Positions 46,025 through 56,900 of a DNA stretch of 64,000 bases are shown piece by piece; position 1 is the first letter of the stretch; each line of letters starts with the position of its first letter. Below the pieces are notes generated by a model. The model saw only the letters and a list, made by a program, of their open reading frames with translations, was not told the origin of the DNA and ran no database searches. Source of the DNA: Berberis thunbergii (Eukaryota > Streptophyta > Magnoliopsida > Ranunculales > Berberidaceae); the NCBI GenBank assembly GCA_003290165.1, contig QNQO01010695.1:1-64000 (forward strand), in the 5' to 3' direction. Both the position numbers and the translations under genes were made by a program.

Positions 46025-46238
46025 CGAAATTCTTCCTGGCCTGGAAAAACCAGTGAGGTTGCTGCTTGATGGGGCAAAAATAACCAGCGAGGTTGTTGCC
46101 TGGGGAGGCAAAAATACACTTTTGCCCCCCTATTTAACAACCTTTTTGGAAAAGGTGTTTAAAGAGGGGGGCAAAAGTGTATTTTTGCCCCCCCATGCAG
46201 CAAACCAAGCAGGGGGACCCAAGCCCTGTAGAATTACT
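46025..46238. mobile_element. Fold-back MITE, family 2 copy B
   Basis: Inverted arms with core AAAATACACTTTTGCCCCCC and its complement GGGGGGCAAAAGTGTATTTT, joined by a short loop around TTTTTGGAAAAGG. Ends carry AAATTCT and AGAATTA. The left arm has an internal duplication (GGGGCAAAAATA then CCAGCGAGGTTG). A target duplication could not be fixed. Confidence 0.75.
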
Positions 46239-46639
46239 ACTATATTCATTGATTACTACTATAGCAAAAAGGAGAGTACAACAAACACAGTCATTGAAGA
46301 TGAGTACTATTATATTCATTGAAGATGATTACTACTTATAGAAACACAACAAAAGAGAAGGGTTTGAATTGTTGATTACTACTACATGAAAAAAATGAGG
46401 AAGAGATTGAGTTGCTTACGAATTTTTTTGTGGAAATGACCAACACAGTGATTAATAAAGGCACCTGGTACCTAGAAGAAGAAGAATAAGGTGGTTTGGA
46501 TCCTACTAGATCTTGTGAAGATGAGCTCAAATAACTCAATAATTATATATCCTTGAAGATGATGAAATATAGGGGTTTCGCTCATCTTATCCAATCGATG
46601 GAATGTTAAGAAGAAACTGTGGATTTTGGTTTCTTTGAG

Positions 46640-46744
46640 GAGCAATTCTAGCTGGCCTGGAAAACCTGCCTGGTCCCTACCTGGGGGGCGAAAATACATT
46701 GTTGCTTCCCAGACAGTGGTTTCACAGGTCCGCTAGAATTTTTG
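46640..46744. mobile_element. Short MITE, family 2 copy C
   Basis: 105 bp with ends GAGCAATTCTAG and CTAGAATTTTTG, flanked by a 9-bp duplication TTCTTTGAG (46631-46639 and 46745-46753). It shares AATTCTAGCTGGCCTGG and the GAAAATACA core with copies A and B but lacks most of the palindrome. The 9-bp duplication places the family with Mutator-type elements. Confidence 0.8.
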
Positions 46745-47129
46745 TTCTTTGAGAGATTTGAGGGATTTAACCTCTATCTCTAACTCTAAAAGTAGAGTTT
46801 GAATTTAATATGTACATGATTTGAAGGATGAAGTCCTGGTTGAAGTGAAAAGTGAGAATAAAGGAGCAAATTAAAAACTAATTGAGAGACAAATAAATTA
46901 TTTAAAAAAAAATCTCAAAAGTAGTGGGGGCAAGTGCCCCCACTTGCCCCCACCTGAACCCGTGCCTGATTATAATATCAATCTTCCAATTAGGATCATG
47001 AAGAACTTTGAAACTAGCTGGCATTACGCCTTCACCGAGTTTGAAACACTTTATTCTTTTCTTCAAACCCCAAACTCTCTATGCAAAATTTGGGAATCTT
47101 TTCTTTAATGCTATTCACCACCACGCCTT

Positions 47130-48682
47130 ATATGTTGTACCGCCATAGAGCATCTGCACATACTGTGATGAAGCGTGTTCATTGAGGAGATGGACTTGAC
47201 TACTACTATCACGCGCACGCCCAATCACCACCACCACATTGCTATCACATCTGGGTTCCTCTGCTTCCTCCACGCCACATCCTCCTCGCCGGTCGACATC
47301 TCATCATCGATGATTATCCTCTTCTCTTTGTCATCGCCTGACCACATGTAACAAATCATTAACAATTCTCGTCAAATATATATATGCGTGTGTGTGTGTG
47401 TGTTCGATCACCATAACCATGATTTCTGGTCGAACCTTGGCAGAACCTTTTTTTCCAGTCACTTTTTCAACTGGACTGCTCTCGCTTCCACTCATTCACG
47501 ATCCAACAGCTAGTGGTTCTCCATTGCCCAACACTTTTCTCTCTTACTGTAAAACACAAACAGAAGAAGAGAAAAATCTCAACACTACAACGGAGAAAAC
47601 TCTCTTCACCAATGGAATCTTCATCTATAGTTATCTTTGCAGTTTCACACCAACACAAATGCTGAGCAACTTTTTCAGCCTTTGCACTGAGGGAAAGTAT
47701 TGAGACTAGAAGTCTACTCTACCCATTTCATACCAGAATTATCAGAACTCGCCGGTGATAATTTTCTTCTCATGCAAATGCCGACGGTGTCAAAATAGAA
47801 CAATCGTAAAAGAAGAGGGGAATTGAAATTCCTCTGAATTGATCTCTCTCTTGCGATCTTTCAACATCGCAATTTTCTTACAATTGACTCTCTTCAATCA
47901 CCTAAGCCTTGACTTCACCAAAGGCAGCTTCACTCGACAGTCATGATGACTCGAGTCGAACCGTTAGTCGTTCCATATCCGGCTCCACCAAATGTGAGAT
48001 TGTTTCGCGTACTAAGATTTTGCGAACTCACGAATGTATCGTCGGTATTAGCAAATTTACATCTGCCTAGCATCAGCAGATTTCTCTCCATACATCTGTC
48101 ATCGATCTGACTACTCTTCGACCATGACTGCATCAAATGATGGTCATGTGTTTCACTCCTCTTCCATGATTCATCAAACGATGGTCATGTGTTCATCTCG
48201 CAGTGTAGACAGTTGCTTCATTTTCATCTTCATCTCCATTCTTACTCATCAGTTCAAGATTGATGTCCTCTAATGAATAGTCAGTCTTGCGAGGGCATGA
48301 TAAGCCACAACATGTACCCACCTAGTATCCAAACCCTAAACTCTCTATCCGCAATCTCCATCCCAAGTCCATTCATCCTTTCCACCCAATCCTCAAACTC
48401 TTAGATCCTCAAATTTCGTATTAACTCCTTTTCCAAATTGGACTTCAAAGTTTCAAGCTGCACATTCATCTGCGTTTACATTTACAACTTGCGGGGTGTT
48501 TTAGAATATTTAGGGCTTGCACTCAACATAGTCAAGCCCAAGTCCAAGATTGATTCAACTCTACAAGAAGGAAAGTCAGAATATGTTAAAGAAGGAAAGT
48601 CAGAATATGACTTTATTAGAATATCTTGTATAACAAGTTTTAAGTTTCATGTTTCCACAAGGTTAGGTAAAAGTTAGTTTAT
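47130..48682. other. Unassigned sequence within the invertase gap
   Basis: Mixed sequence with a (GT)n run at 47387-47402 and several medium open frames without recognisable similarity. CAAACCC(C/T)AAACTCTCTAT occurs at about 47067 and 48340, hinting at a duplication or inserted repeat. A 24-base direct repeat (GAAGGAAAGTCAGAATATG) lies at 48569-48610. It may be an old invertase intron plus an unidentified insertion. Confidence 0.35.
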
Positions 48683-48692
48683 ATATAAGCTT

Positions 48693-51322
48693 GTATTTTT
48701 AATTTTTTTTGTTTTTTAAGTCCAAACACGAAGATTTTTATTGAAGGTAAGAAGAGAAACAAAATACAACCATCCATATATCAAGGAATACCAAGACACC
48801 ATGAAGGTGTCAAAAAACAAGTCTCTAAAGATATTACAAGCCAAACCCATCTTCCATAGCAATTCCCTAATCTTGATAAAGATATAGTGCTCCGGTTCGT
48901 TAAGCTCTTCAAAAACCCTCATATTTCTCTCTTTCCACACACACCACATGAGCACATGAGGAACCCTATGTCATAACCACTCCGCGCGCCGGGATGGATT
49001 GGTTTATGACCACCAACTTAGCCAATCCAAAAGAGAACCTTGAAACATCAAACTCAAACCTAAATCTGACAAAAAACTATTCCAAATGGATTTGGAGAAT
49101 CTGCAATGAAGGATCAAGTGATTCAGAGTCCCATCATTCTCATTACAAAGCACACAAAGACTTCCTGTGAGGATTCCTCTCTTTTTCAATCTATCTTTAG
49201 TCAGTATCCTCTCATGAATACTGACCAACAAAAGAAATTAATCCAATGAAGAAGATTTTTCACCCAAACCAAATTCTTGTGAGATGAAATGAAGGGGTTG
49301 GAGTGGGTCTCATAATGAGATGCAGCTAGCATATCAAAAAATTCTTCCACCGAGAAACCCACACCTTTACCCTTCCACACCAAACTATCAGGTCCCTCCG
49401 AGAGCATCTGAATATCCAATAGTTGCATTAAGTTGGCTACCTCTTCTAGCTAGGGGTGGGCACGGTTCGGATCGGTTCCAAATTTGAAGGAACCTAACTC
49501 GAACCGTTTACATTGTAACGTATTCGGTTCGGTTCAGTTCGGTTCCATTCATTTTGATAATTGGAACCGAACCTAACTCGAACCGTTCTAAACGGTTCGG
49601 TTCCTACGGTTCCATTCATATTCATCCAATTCATATTCATACAGATCATACAAAAAATTGATCCATTATATTCATCCAGATACATAAGAGATCCAATCAA
49701 GAACAGGAAAAATTAAATTAAAAAAAAACAGAAAAATAAATGTTCACCCACCTGCTGAACTCATCTCCAATCTCCAGTTCTCCACTCCTTCACTTGCATC
49801 AATAGTTTCGAGAGGCTCACTGTGGAATACTGGAATACAAATAGCTCCTCTTTCTTCATATCAAAAAACATCCAACACTCGAGCAAGTAAGAGAACTCAC
49901 ACTTCTTCAACTACACCTTCTTCAGTTCTTTTTCTGACAACTTCAACAATCTCCACTAGCTTTAGACACAACTCCTCCTTTGCTGCTACTGTTGCTTCAA
50001 CCACTCAAATTGATTCATCAAACAACACTGAATCATCTGCTTCACCTTCTCTATCGGCTCATCAAAAAACAAATCAGATAGAAAACCAAGCAATCGTCTG
50101 AGATATTTCTATTCTTTGTCAAGTGATAGCCACCACCTCCATCGGCTCATCGAGAATCGATCAATCGTCTGATATCTCTCTTTTCTTCATTTTCTTCCTC
50201 TTCAAACTCTTTTTCGATATTCTGCTTCTACCCTTCTCTGTGTGTTGGTCGAAGCGTCTCTACTCCTTGGAGACGAGAGGAAAAAAAAAGTGTTTGTGAG
50301 AGAGAGGAGACGCCGAGACGGAGATCTCCTGCTCGTTCTTCTCGAGACAGACCGAGAGAGAGAGGAGATCTTTTGACTGTTGCTTCTTCTTGAGACATCT
50401 TCTCGAGACAGAGAGAGAGAGGAGAGGGAGAACTCCAATCGTCAGATCGTCTCTTCCTTTTCTTCTGCTCCTCCTCTTCTTGGTCTCGCAGCTGCTGCTA
50501 CTTCTTCTTCACGTCTCCTCTCCTCTCCATTCTTCCATAGAGAGACAGAGACAGACCGAGACAGAGACAGAGAGACAGAGTCACAGAAGAGATAAAGACA
50601 GAGAGAGAGGAAGATTTTTTGGTAATGGGTTGGAATTGGAAACTAAGTAATAATGGGTTGGGACTTGGGTTATTGTTGGGGATATTTATTCGGTTCGAAA
50701 CGGATCGGAACCGAACCGTTTGAAAAAAAAAAAGAACCGGAACCGAACCGTTTAAGAACGGTTCCGGAACCGAACCGTTTAAGAACGGTTCCGGAACCGA
50801 ACCGAATTGTTTCACATTTTTTAAAATCAGAACCGAACCGTTTGGAGTAAAACGGTCCGGTTAGGTTTGGATCCGCGGTTCCTCGACCCGTTTGCCCACC
50901 CCTACTTCTAGCTCCCCATCATTTAGGAGCCTCCGAAAAGAAAGATCCCAGACATTTTCATTGGACCAAAAATTGATAATTCTCCCATTTTTCTGGTTGC
51001 TAATGAGAAACAACATTGGAAACAAATCCTTCATAGGTTGGTTGCTACACCAAGAATCATGCCAGAAAGAGATGAGAACTCCATTGCCACATCGAAGCGA
51101 GGTATGAGGGTAGAAAATACTTGCACACCGAGAGATGGGCTTTCACATAGAACACTTATAGGGAGTTTACTTTGTTTTGTTATCTCAGTCCCATGAGCGA
51201 TCTTCATAAAGAGTCATCTTCTTCTGCAAATCGCCAAAACTACTTGAAAAATAATGCTAAATTGAAAACACACTTGGCAAATGCCTAGACCACCTCACAT
51301 TTTTTGACAAATACAATTCTCC
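48693..51322 (-). mobile_element. 5'-truncated L1-type LINE (split by a hAT)
   Basis: On the minus strand the C-terminal part of a plant LINE ORF2 is seen: IINFWSNENVWDLSFRRLLN (about 50950), then, beyond the hAT, DSLVWKGKGVGFSVEEFFDM and the zinc-binding zf-RVT region ERILTKDRLKKRGI with CVLCNENDGTLNHLILHC. It ends in an A-rich tail (plus-strand T run at 48695-48720). Both sides carry ATATAAGCTT (48683-48692 and 51323-51332). Without the hAT the insertion is about 1.2 kb, a typical 5'-truncated copy. It interrupts the invertase pseudogene. Confidence 0.85.
49451..50904. mobile_element. Non-autonomous hAT, 1454 bp, GAACCG-rich ends
   Basis: Ends are TAGGGGTGGGCA and TGCCCACCCCTA, flanked by a perfect 8-bp duplication CTTCTAGC (49443-49450 and 50905-50912). 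Both sub-terminal regions hold many copies of CGGTTC/GAACCG (for example 49465-49615 and 50690-50880), including a GAACGGTTCCGGAACCGAAC unit in tandem. Such sub-terminal clusters are binding sites for hAT transposases in known elements. The centre (50200-50600) is rich in GAGA. No transposase. Confidence 0.92.
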
Positions 51323-51889
51323 ATATAAGCTTAAGTTTGTATTCATTCAAGGATTAAATACAATTCTCTAAATATTTTCTTTACATTTCTCCCATCCAGA
51401 TGGAAAGTCTTCATTAGAAAATTATTTACTATGTCATGTTCACCATTCATAAAAAAAGCCACGGCACTAAATCTCGTACAAAGATCTGATCATAGTTCAG
51501 AGCTTCCTCGGAATTTATCAATTGCAGCAATGGTACCAACAGGTTGCCACGAAATAAAACCAAAGATCTCCTGATAGAGTCCCGGGCTTCCGCAACCATG
51601 AGATGGGGCTCAAACGAGTTACGAACAGATGAGGCAGGAGTATTCAGGCTAAACCTTACTCCAGGGGACATGGAAACAAAATTATCCACTGCCCTTGAAA
51701 GACCAATAGATAATTCACTGAGAAACCTCTCATCGAAGGATCTTTGTCGCTCAATGTTCAGCGGCCTTGGTGGCTTCTCAAGAAGATTTGTCAAGTAAGA
51801 ATCGTCAATATCAGGGATCAAACAATACGAAGCTACCTTTCGCATACCCATTCCCATGCCACCCATCTCCTTACTCCTATCCATACCTT

Positions 51890-52512
51890 AGCCTCTTTAT
51901 CTATCTATAAGTATGATAATAATTTATGATCTTATAGCTCTTTTCGCATTGTCAGGTTGAACATTGCTGGTGTTCGACGAGGTTATCCAGCGATGATCTG
52001 TAGTTGTGGGGTACATAAATTTGACAAATATTTTCACCTAACCGATTTAGGTGTCGAAAGCCGAACCAGTACAAGAGAAATGAGATCAATTCATCAAAGC
52101 AAGAACTGTGCTCAAAATTATAAAGACACCCTCAAGTAAATCTCAAGAACTAGCAGCAACTTCATGTCATTCCTCTATCTCGCTCAATAGCACCAGCCAA
52201 ATAAAGAAGTAATCACACAGCAGAGCAACAAGAAGGAATCCACGCCAGAGCAGCAACCTTCGCGCAACAGCAACAGAGTCGCGCAGCAGCAAAAGAAGCT
52301 TTACTCACAACCAGGAAAAGGAAGTCATATCCACCAACAGAGAAATTGCACAGTATTCACGCAGAGCAGCCGTTGGGAAATCCTTCAACCCCCTTTCCTG
52401 CCTCGAGTCTATAGTCAAAGTGCATCTTCGCCTGAGGCGAAGAAGAGTTCGAGTGCCCAAAATCTTACTTGTACGTACAAACAACAATAGTGAGATCTCA
52501 AGATCACACCAT
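51890..52512 (-). other. Leader-like region beside the copia 5' LTR
   Basis: From the LTR end the minus strand reads TGGTGTGATCTTGAG at the primer-site position, a poor match to the initiator-Met complement. About 600 bp without recognisable protein follow. A run of GCTGCTGCGCGACTC-type repeats (CTGTTGCTGTTGCGCGAAGG) lies at 52215-52290. The leader interpretation comes from position only. Confidence 0.45.
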
Positions 52513-52706
52513 GTCAAACAAAATAACTTCTAAATAATATAGAACACTACTTTATTCATCTCAAAAGGAGGTATTTATAAGGATACAAATAAAATTTTTA
52601 CTAGGAAAGGAAAACTAATTATAATCTCTATTAATCCGATATTCCTATAACTACACTCACTATTAAATAAGTCTTTTTAGTTATATAACTATTATAATTC
52701 TTAACT
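52513..52706 (-). repeat. 5' LTR of the invertase-carrying copia element
   Basis: 194 bp, about 80 percent similar by eye to 44099-44345. It shares TAGTTATATAACTA-type ends, CCTTATAAATACC (TATA-like) and AATAAAGTAGTG. The first base of the terminal TGTTA is mutated and the end is shortened to GACA. Confidence 0.7.
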
Positions 52707-52779
52707 GTTTGAACCCAAGTAAGGGTTTTGTAAGTTTAATATTGTTCTACACTAATTTATCAATTGAAGTAGTTTGTAT

Positions 52780-53000
52780 CAGGGGTGGGCATGTCATCCC
52801 GTTCCTGTCCGGTCCCGTCTCGATTTTTTCGGGTCTTAATGGGACTGAATAATTTCATCCCGATCCCGTCCCGTCCCAATCTAGAATGGGATGGGATGAA
52901 GATTTCCAATCCCGAGCTAATTTTTCAAAATTTATTATTAATATTTTTATTTATTTATTTTAGGATTTCAATATTAGTGTAATTGAAGAAAAATGAATTT
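52780..53000 (+). mobile_element. hAT-like left end, CCCGTCCC-rich
   Basis: CAGGGGTGGGCATG matches the hAT end seen at 49451. Repeated TCCCGTCC motifs follow in both orientations (52797-52920). No matching right end (TGCCCACCCC) was found before the LINE that starts at about 53003, so the element is truncated or interrupted by it. Confidence 0.6.
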
Positions 53001-53014
53001 AGTTTTTTTTTTCT

Positions 53015-53947
53015 CATTAAACCTCTAGTGGGGAGGGACATTTATGGAATGCCAGACCTTTATTACTTATCAAAAAAATTGATTTACAATCAAGACAGGG
53101 GTACATTACGACTTTACCTGTGCTAACACCAAACAAAAAATTCGTCAAAAGGCCTTATGCCCACTAATTGATACAACTTAAAATGAATGGTCCATGAGCT
53201 TAAAAGAACTATTAGCAAACACATTGGCATAAAAAGAACCAAAAAAAAAAAGTGGATATCTCCAAAACATAGTGCGCAGGTTGTATGTGCAACCTCGCAA
53301 TACACCGTGCCAAAACAAACCTTGGCAAACCAAGTGATCCTTTCATAATGCAGGCAGCAGGCACCATGCCAGAGAACCCGCTCCTGCAGGTCCTGCAGGC
53401 AGAGACCTCGCCCTGCAGCATCCGTTGACCGCAATGTGCACGGCCTGCCCAACTGCAACCGAACCTCGCACTGCAGGACAACAATGCCTCGCATCTGCAC
53501 AGCACTGCCTCGCATCCCCTGTTTTACATAAAACAGGGAGCTTCCTGCAGACAACACCCATTCCCTATGCATGCCCAAGCAGCCCGCTCGCCACGCCGAA
53601 GAGCAGCTAAAGCACGCCGAAGAGCACATTGAAGATGCTCTGAAAATTACGCTGACGAAATCGCTGAAAGTCAGCTGAGTACATTGAGTGATCGCGCACT
53701 GCTGAGCAGCATCATGCACTCTATCATAACATGGTGCACTCTGTGGTGTAGCAGCTTATAACATTCGACCTCGCAGCCGCCATCTCGACCCTGAGCCGTA
53801 CAACACCCTGTCACCACACGTCCTCAGCATAAGCAGCACTACGCCGCAGCAGATGTTCGCCGCAGCAGACCCATCGGTTCGCAGAAATCCAGTTTGACCC
53901 TGCCCTTCAAATTCATCCCGTGATGAACCAAATAAAACATGCATCAT
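53015..53947 (-). other. 3' untranslated region of the long LINE
   Basis: No recognisable protein. The part 53350-53950 is strikingly GC-rich compared with the surroundings, with CTGCAGG and GCAGCAG motifs and a long chance open frame (53719-53123). AATAAAGG occurs at about 53060 near the end. Confidence 0.6.
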
Positions 53948-56900
53948 CTACTCATCCCCGCGGCGTATGTACGCCGTATGACAATGGTCAAGAACAATCA
54001 AACCTGCCACTTGCCTTGGAAGATCATTCGCACTGAAAGAGACCGTTCTATAGTCTCGAAGTGCTCTATCTGCTAACGCATCTGCCACCGCGTTAGCCTC
54101 TCTATAGATGTGAGTGCACACCAAAGTCATTTGCATCGCTAACATCTTAATTTCTTTCAAAATATTCTCCAAATTCCAAGGAATTTTAAAAGTGTCCTTA
54201 AACCAGCCACAGACTAGTGTCGAGTCCGTCTGAACAACCACCTTTTGATAACTCAATGACAGACAAAGGCGGAGATCCTCAGCTAGAGCCAAAATTTCCG
54301 CTTTATTGTTGGAGCCTGCACCAAAAAACATTTGCTTGCTCTCAACATAGAAACCTCTAGAGTTTCTAATGATCACACCTCCGGACGCCGTATTCTTATG
54401 GGAAGATCCATCCACATTAAGAGCAACAAAATCAGGCGGAGGGGGATGCCAAAAAACAATTCTAACTACCTTCCTCGAACTGGGAGTTCCTGTAACCCCA
54501 AAGCCCGTAATGGTGCTTTGTTACGGCTAACTTGTTTAGGAATTATAAAATTGTTAGCCAATTGCAGATTATGCCGAATGTTCAAAATCACAAAGGCAGT
54601 ATTAGGCGAAGCATTTTCATAGACACACTTGCATCGCTGTTTCCAAATTTCCCTTAAAATGAACATGGGAGTAAGAAGGAAAAGCACACCTGTTTGAGAG
54701 TTTTGTTTAGCTCTCTTGAACCAAATTACAAGCACCGTGGATAATTCTGCTGGTCGCCTTACGTGCACGTCAAAAATCCGGTCAAAGTGACTCCACACCT
54801 GCATTGCCAATTCTCTGTCTAGAAAGAGATGATTCAAAGTTTTATTCTTGGGCGAATTGCAACAACGACATCTAGAGACAAGACTCAACCCGCATCTGTA
54901 TAACTCCCCATCCACTGGCACCCCTCTACGGAGTAACTTCCAAACAAAAACTAAGATTCGGGAAGGAATAATGTTGTTCCAAATTTTCTTACTTAATGCA
55001 TTAACCTTTCCTTGTCTCCGTAACATTTCATAGACCGACTGAATGAAAAAGAGCCCATTTGGATTTGGTACCCATAAACACCCGTCGTCACCATTATCTT
55101 CAACCCGTAAATCTGCAAAAAGGTTACGCGCCAAATTTCTGAGATCCGGAGTGACTAATTCAAAATCTGTTAAAATTACCTCGCTAACTATGGGCCATAA
55201 ATCTTGACTAACCAAAGCCGCGGATCTCCTGAAAGACTCTACCGTGTTCCAGTTTTCCTAAAAAAAACTAATATTTTTCAAGCCTATACGCCAAAGCGAG
55301 TTACTCAAAATAAAAGCCTTCTCAGTCATGAGCTCCTTAAAAAAAGGTGAAGCCCCACCTTTCACCATTTGGCTATTCAACGCTACGCCATACCGCCAGT
55401 ATTTATTCCTCATAAATGTAGCCCATAAAGAGTCCGAAGTAATTAGTCTCCAAAGAGCTTTGATGCGAAAAGCCTGCATCACAACCATCAAGTCTCGAAC
55501 TCCCAAACCCACTTCCTCCCGAGGGAAACAAATATTAGCACATGAAACCCTTTTTTTTCAGTCTCCCTTCACAATCTCTCCAAAAGAGTATAAATTGGAA
55601 TCGAGCTGAGGACATGCCTAATCAAGATTAATCTTCCTCCCGGAGTTAACAATTTTGCCTTCCATCCATGGATACGATATTGAATTTTGGTAATCAAATC
55701 TTCAAAATATGAAATTTTAACTCGCCCTTGGAAAAGTGGCCCGCCCAAATATTTCAAATGAGCGACTTGAAACTGGAACCCAGTGCAACTTTTGATCCCC
55801 ACAATAGTTTCTGCGACTGCCTTCTCGTCCAAAGTAAAAGAGCTTTTGCCCTCATTTATTTTCTACCCGAAAGTCGTACAGTAACGTGTCAAGAACTCCA
55901 TACACCCCAAAATTGAGGACTTTCTTCCATTCAAAAAAATAAGGGTGTCATCGGCATACAAAAGGTGTGAGATAGGACAGCAGGCCCTGGGTGTATAATA
56001 ATATCCGATTTTCCCTTTATCAAAGGCCTCTGTCAAACCCCTACTCAAAACTTCAGAAGCAATAATAAAAAAAAACGGAGAAAGATGATCACCTTGCCTT
56101 AAACCCCTGGTGGATCTGAAGAAACCTTTGTAGGCTCCCTGAAGCAAAATTGAGAAACCACAAAAAGCTATACAATTGGATATGAGATGACAGATTCTAC
56201 CAGTAAAGCCAAATTTTTTGTTTAATTTTTTGAGCACTGCAAAAAAAAAACACTCCATTCTATCATATGCTTTCTCCATATCAATTTTCAGCATCACGTT
56301 GCCTCCAAAAACTTTCGTATTAATGTCTCTAAACAGTTCCTGCACCAGCCCAATATTTTCACCAATGAATCTGCCTTTGACAAATGCCCCCTACTCCTAA
56401 GAAATCAACATAGGCAAGAGATCTACTAGTCTATTGCAAAGAATTTTGTTGAAAATCTTGTAAATCACGTTACACAGACTTATTGGGCCAAAATCAGAGA
56501 AAGAATCTGGATTATCAATTTTAGGAATCAAAGCCATGAAGTTAGCCGTAAAAAAAGTCGGCATCGCCTCCCCTTCGAAAAATTGGATAGTTGTCTCCCA
56601 AATATATCCATACTCACAACCTCCCAACAAGACTAAAAAAAATCAGCAGTAAATCCATCCGGTCCAGGCGAACTATTTTTGGGAATGTTGAAAATCGCAT
56701 CTCTCACTTCCTCCAAAGGACTTATGACCAAGGTGGCGCAGTGTTTGGGACTCAGCACGTGTGGGATGCAGTTTAACAAATCCGTATCCACCATACAAGT
56801 ACCTTGAGAAGACATCAAATTAGCAAATAACGCATTAGCGTTGTCAAGAATCTCACCCGGTTTCGAGACCGTCCTACCGCACGGTAAAGAAATCTGATTT

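Larger units (their letters stand above)
45230..51884 (-). pseudogene. Alkaline/neutral invertase pseudogene, split by insertions
   Basis: Three blocks on the minus strand match plant alkaline/neutral invertase (GH100), which cleaves sucrose to glucose and fructose in cytosol or organelles. Block 1 (51884-51340): LLEKPPRPLNIERQRSFDER, TPASSVRNSFEP, ALNYDQIFVRDLVP, then a frameshift and FFMNGEHDIVNNFLMKTFHL. Block 2 (about 47110-46985): CFKLGEGVMPASFKVLHDP. Block 3 (45904-45230): [56 protein letters not shown]. The C-terminal quarter is missing. Stops and frameshifts are present in each block. Between blocks 1 and 2 lies an intron-like gap that also holds a LINE with a hAT. Between blocks 2 and 3 lie two MITEs. 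Retained intron sequence favours DNA-level rather than cDNA capture. Confidence 0.85.
44099..52706 (-). mobile_element. Degraded Ty1/copia element carrying an invertase gene fragment
   Basis: Short related LTRs (44099-44345 and 52513-52706) stand in the same orientation. In sense direction (minus) the order is LTR, leader (52512-51890), alkaline/neutral invertase pseudogene (51884-45230, broken by later insertions), copia RT remnant (45120-44760), a tandem-repeat region, polypurine tract TTGCAGGGGG and LTR (44345-44099). No gag or integrase was recognised. The leader at one side and RT plus PPT at the other are in the right order for one element, hence the reading as gene capture. Target duplications could not be confirmed: the flanks AAACG and GTTTG differ. 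Confidence 0.6.

Noticed and set aside
50202..50650. Ser/Arg-rich frames in the centre of the 1454-bp hAT
   Set aside because: They are a product of GAGA/CTCT repeats read in several frames on both strands, and no transposase motif is visible.
53123..53719. 198-codon frame as a separate cysteine-rich gene
   Set aside because: It lies in the 3' region of a LINE, overlaps other long frames on both strands and has no signal peptide, splice sites or known domain. GC-rich sequence gives long frames by chance.
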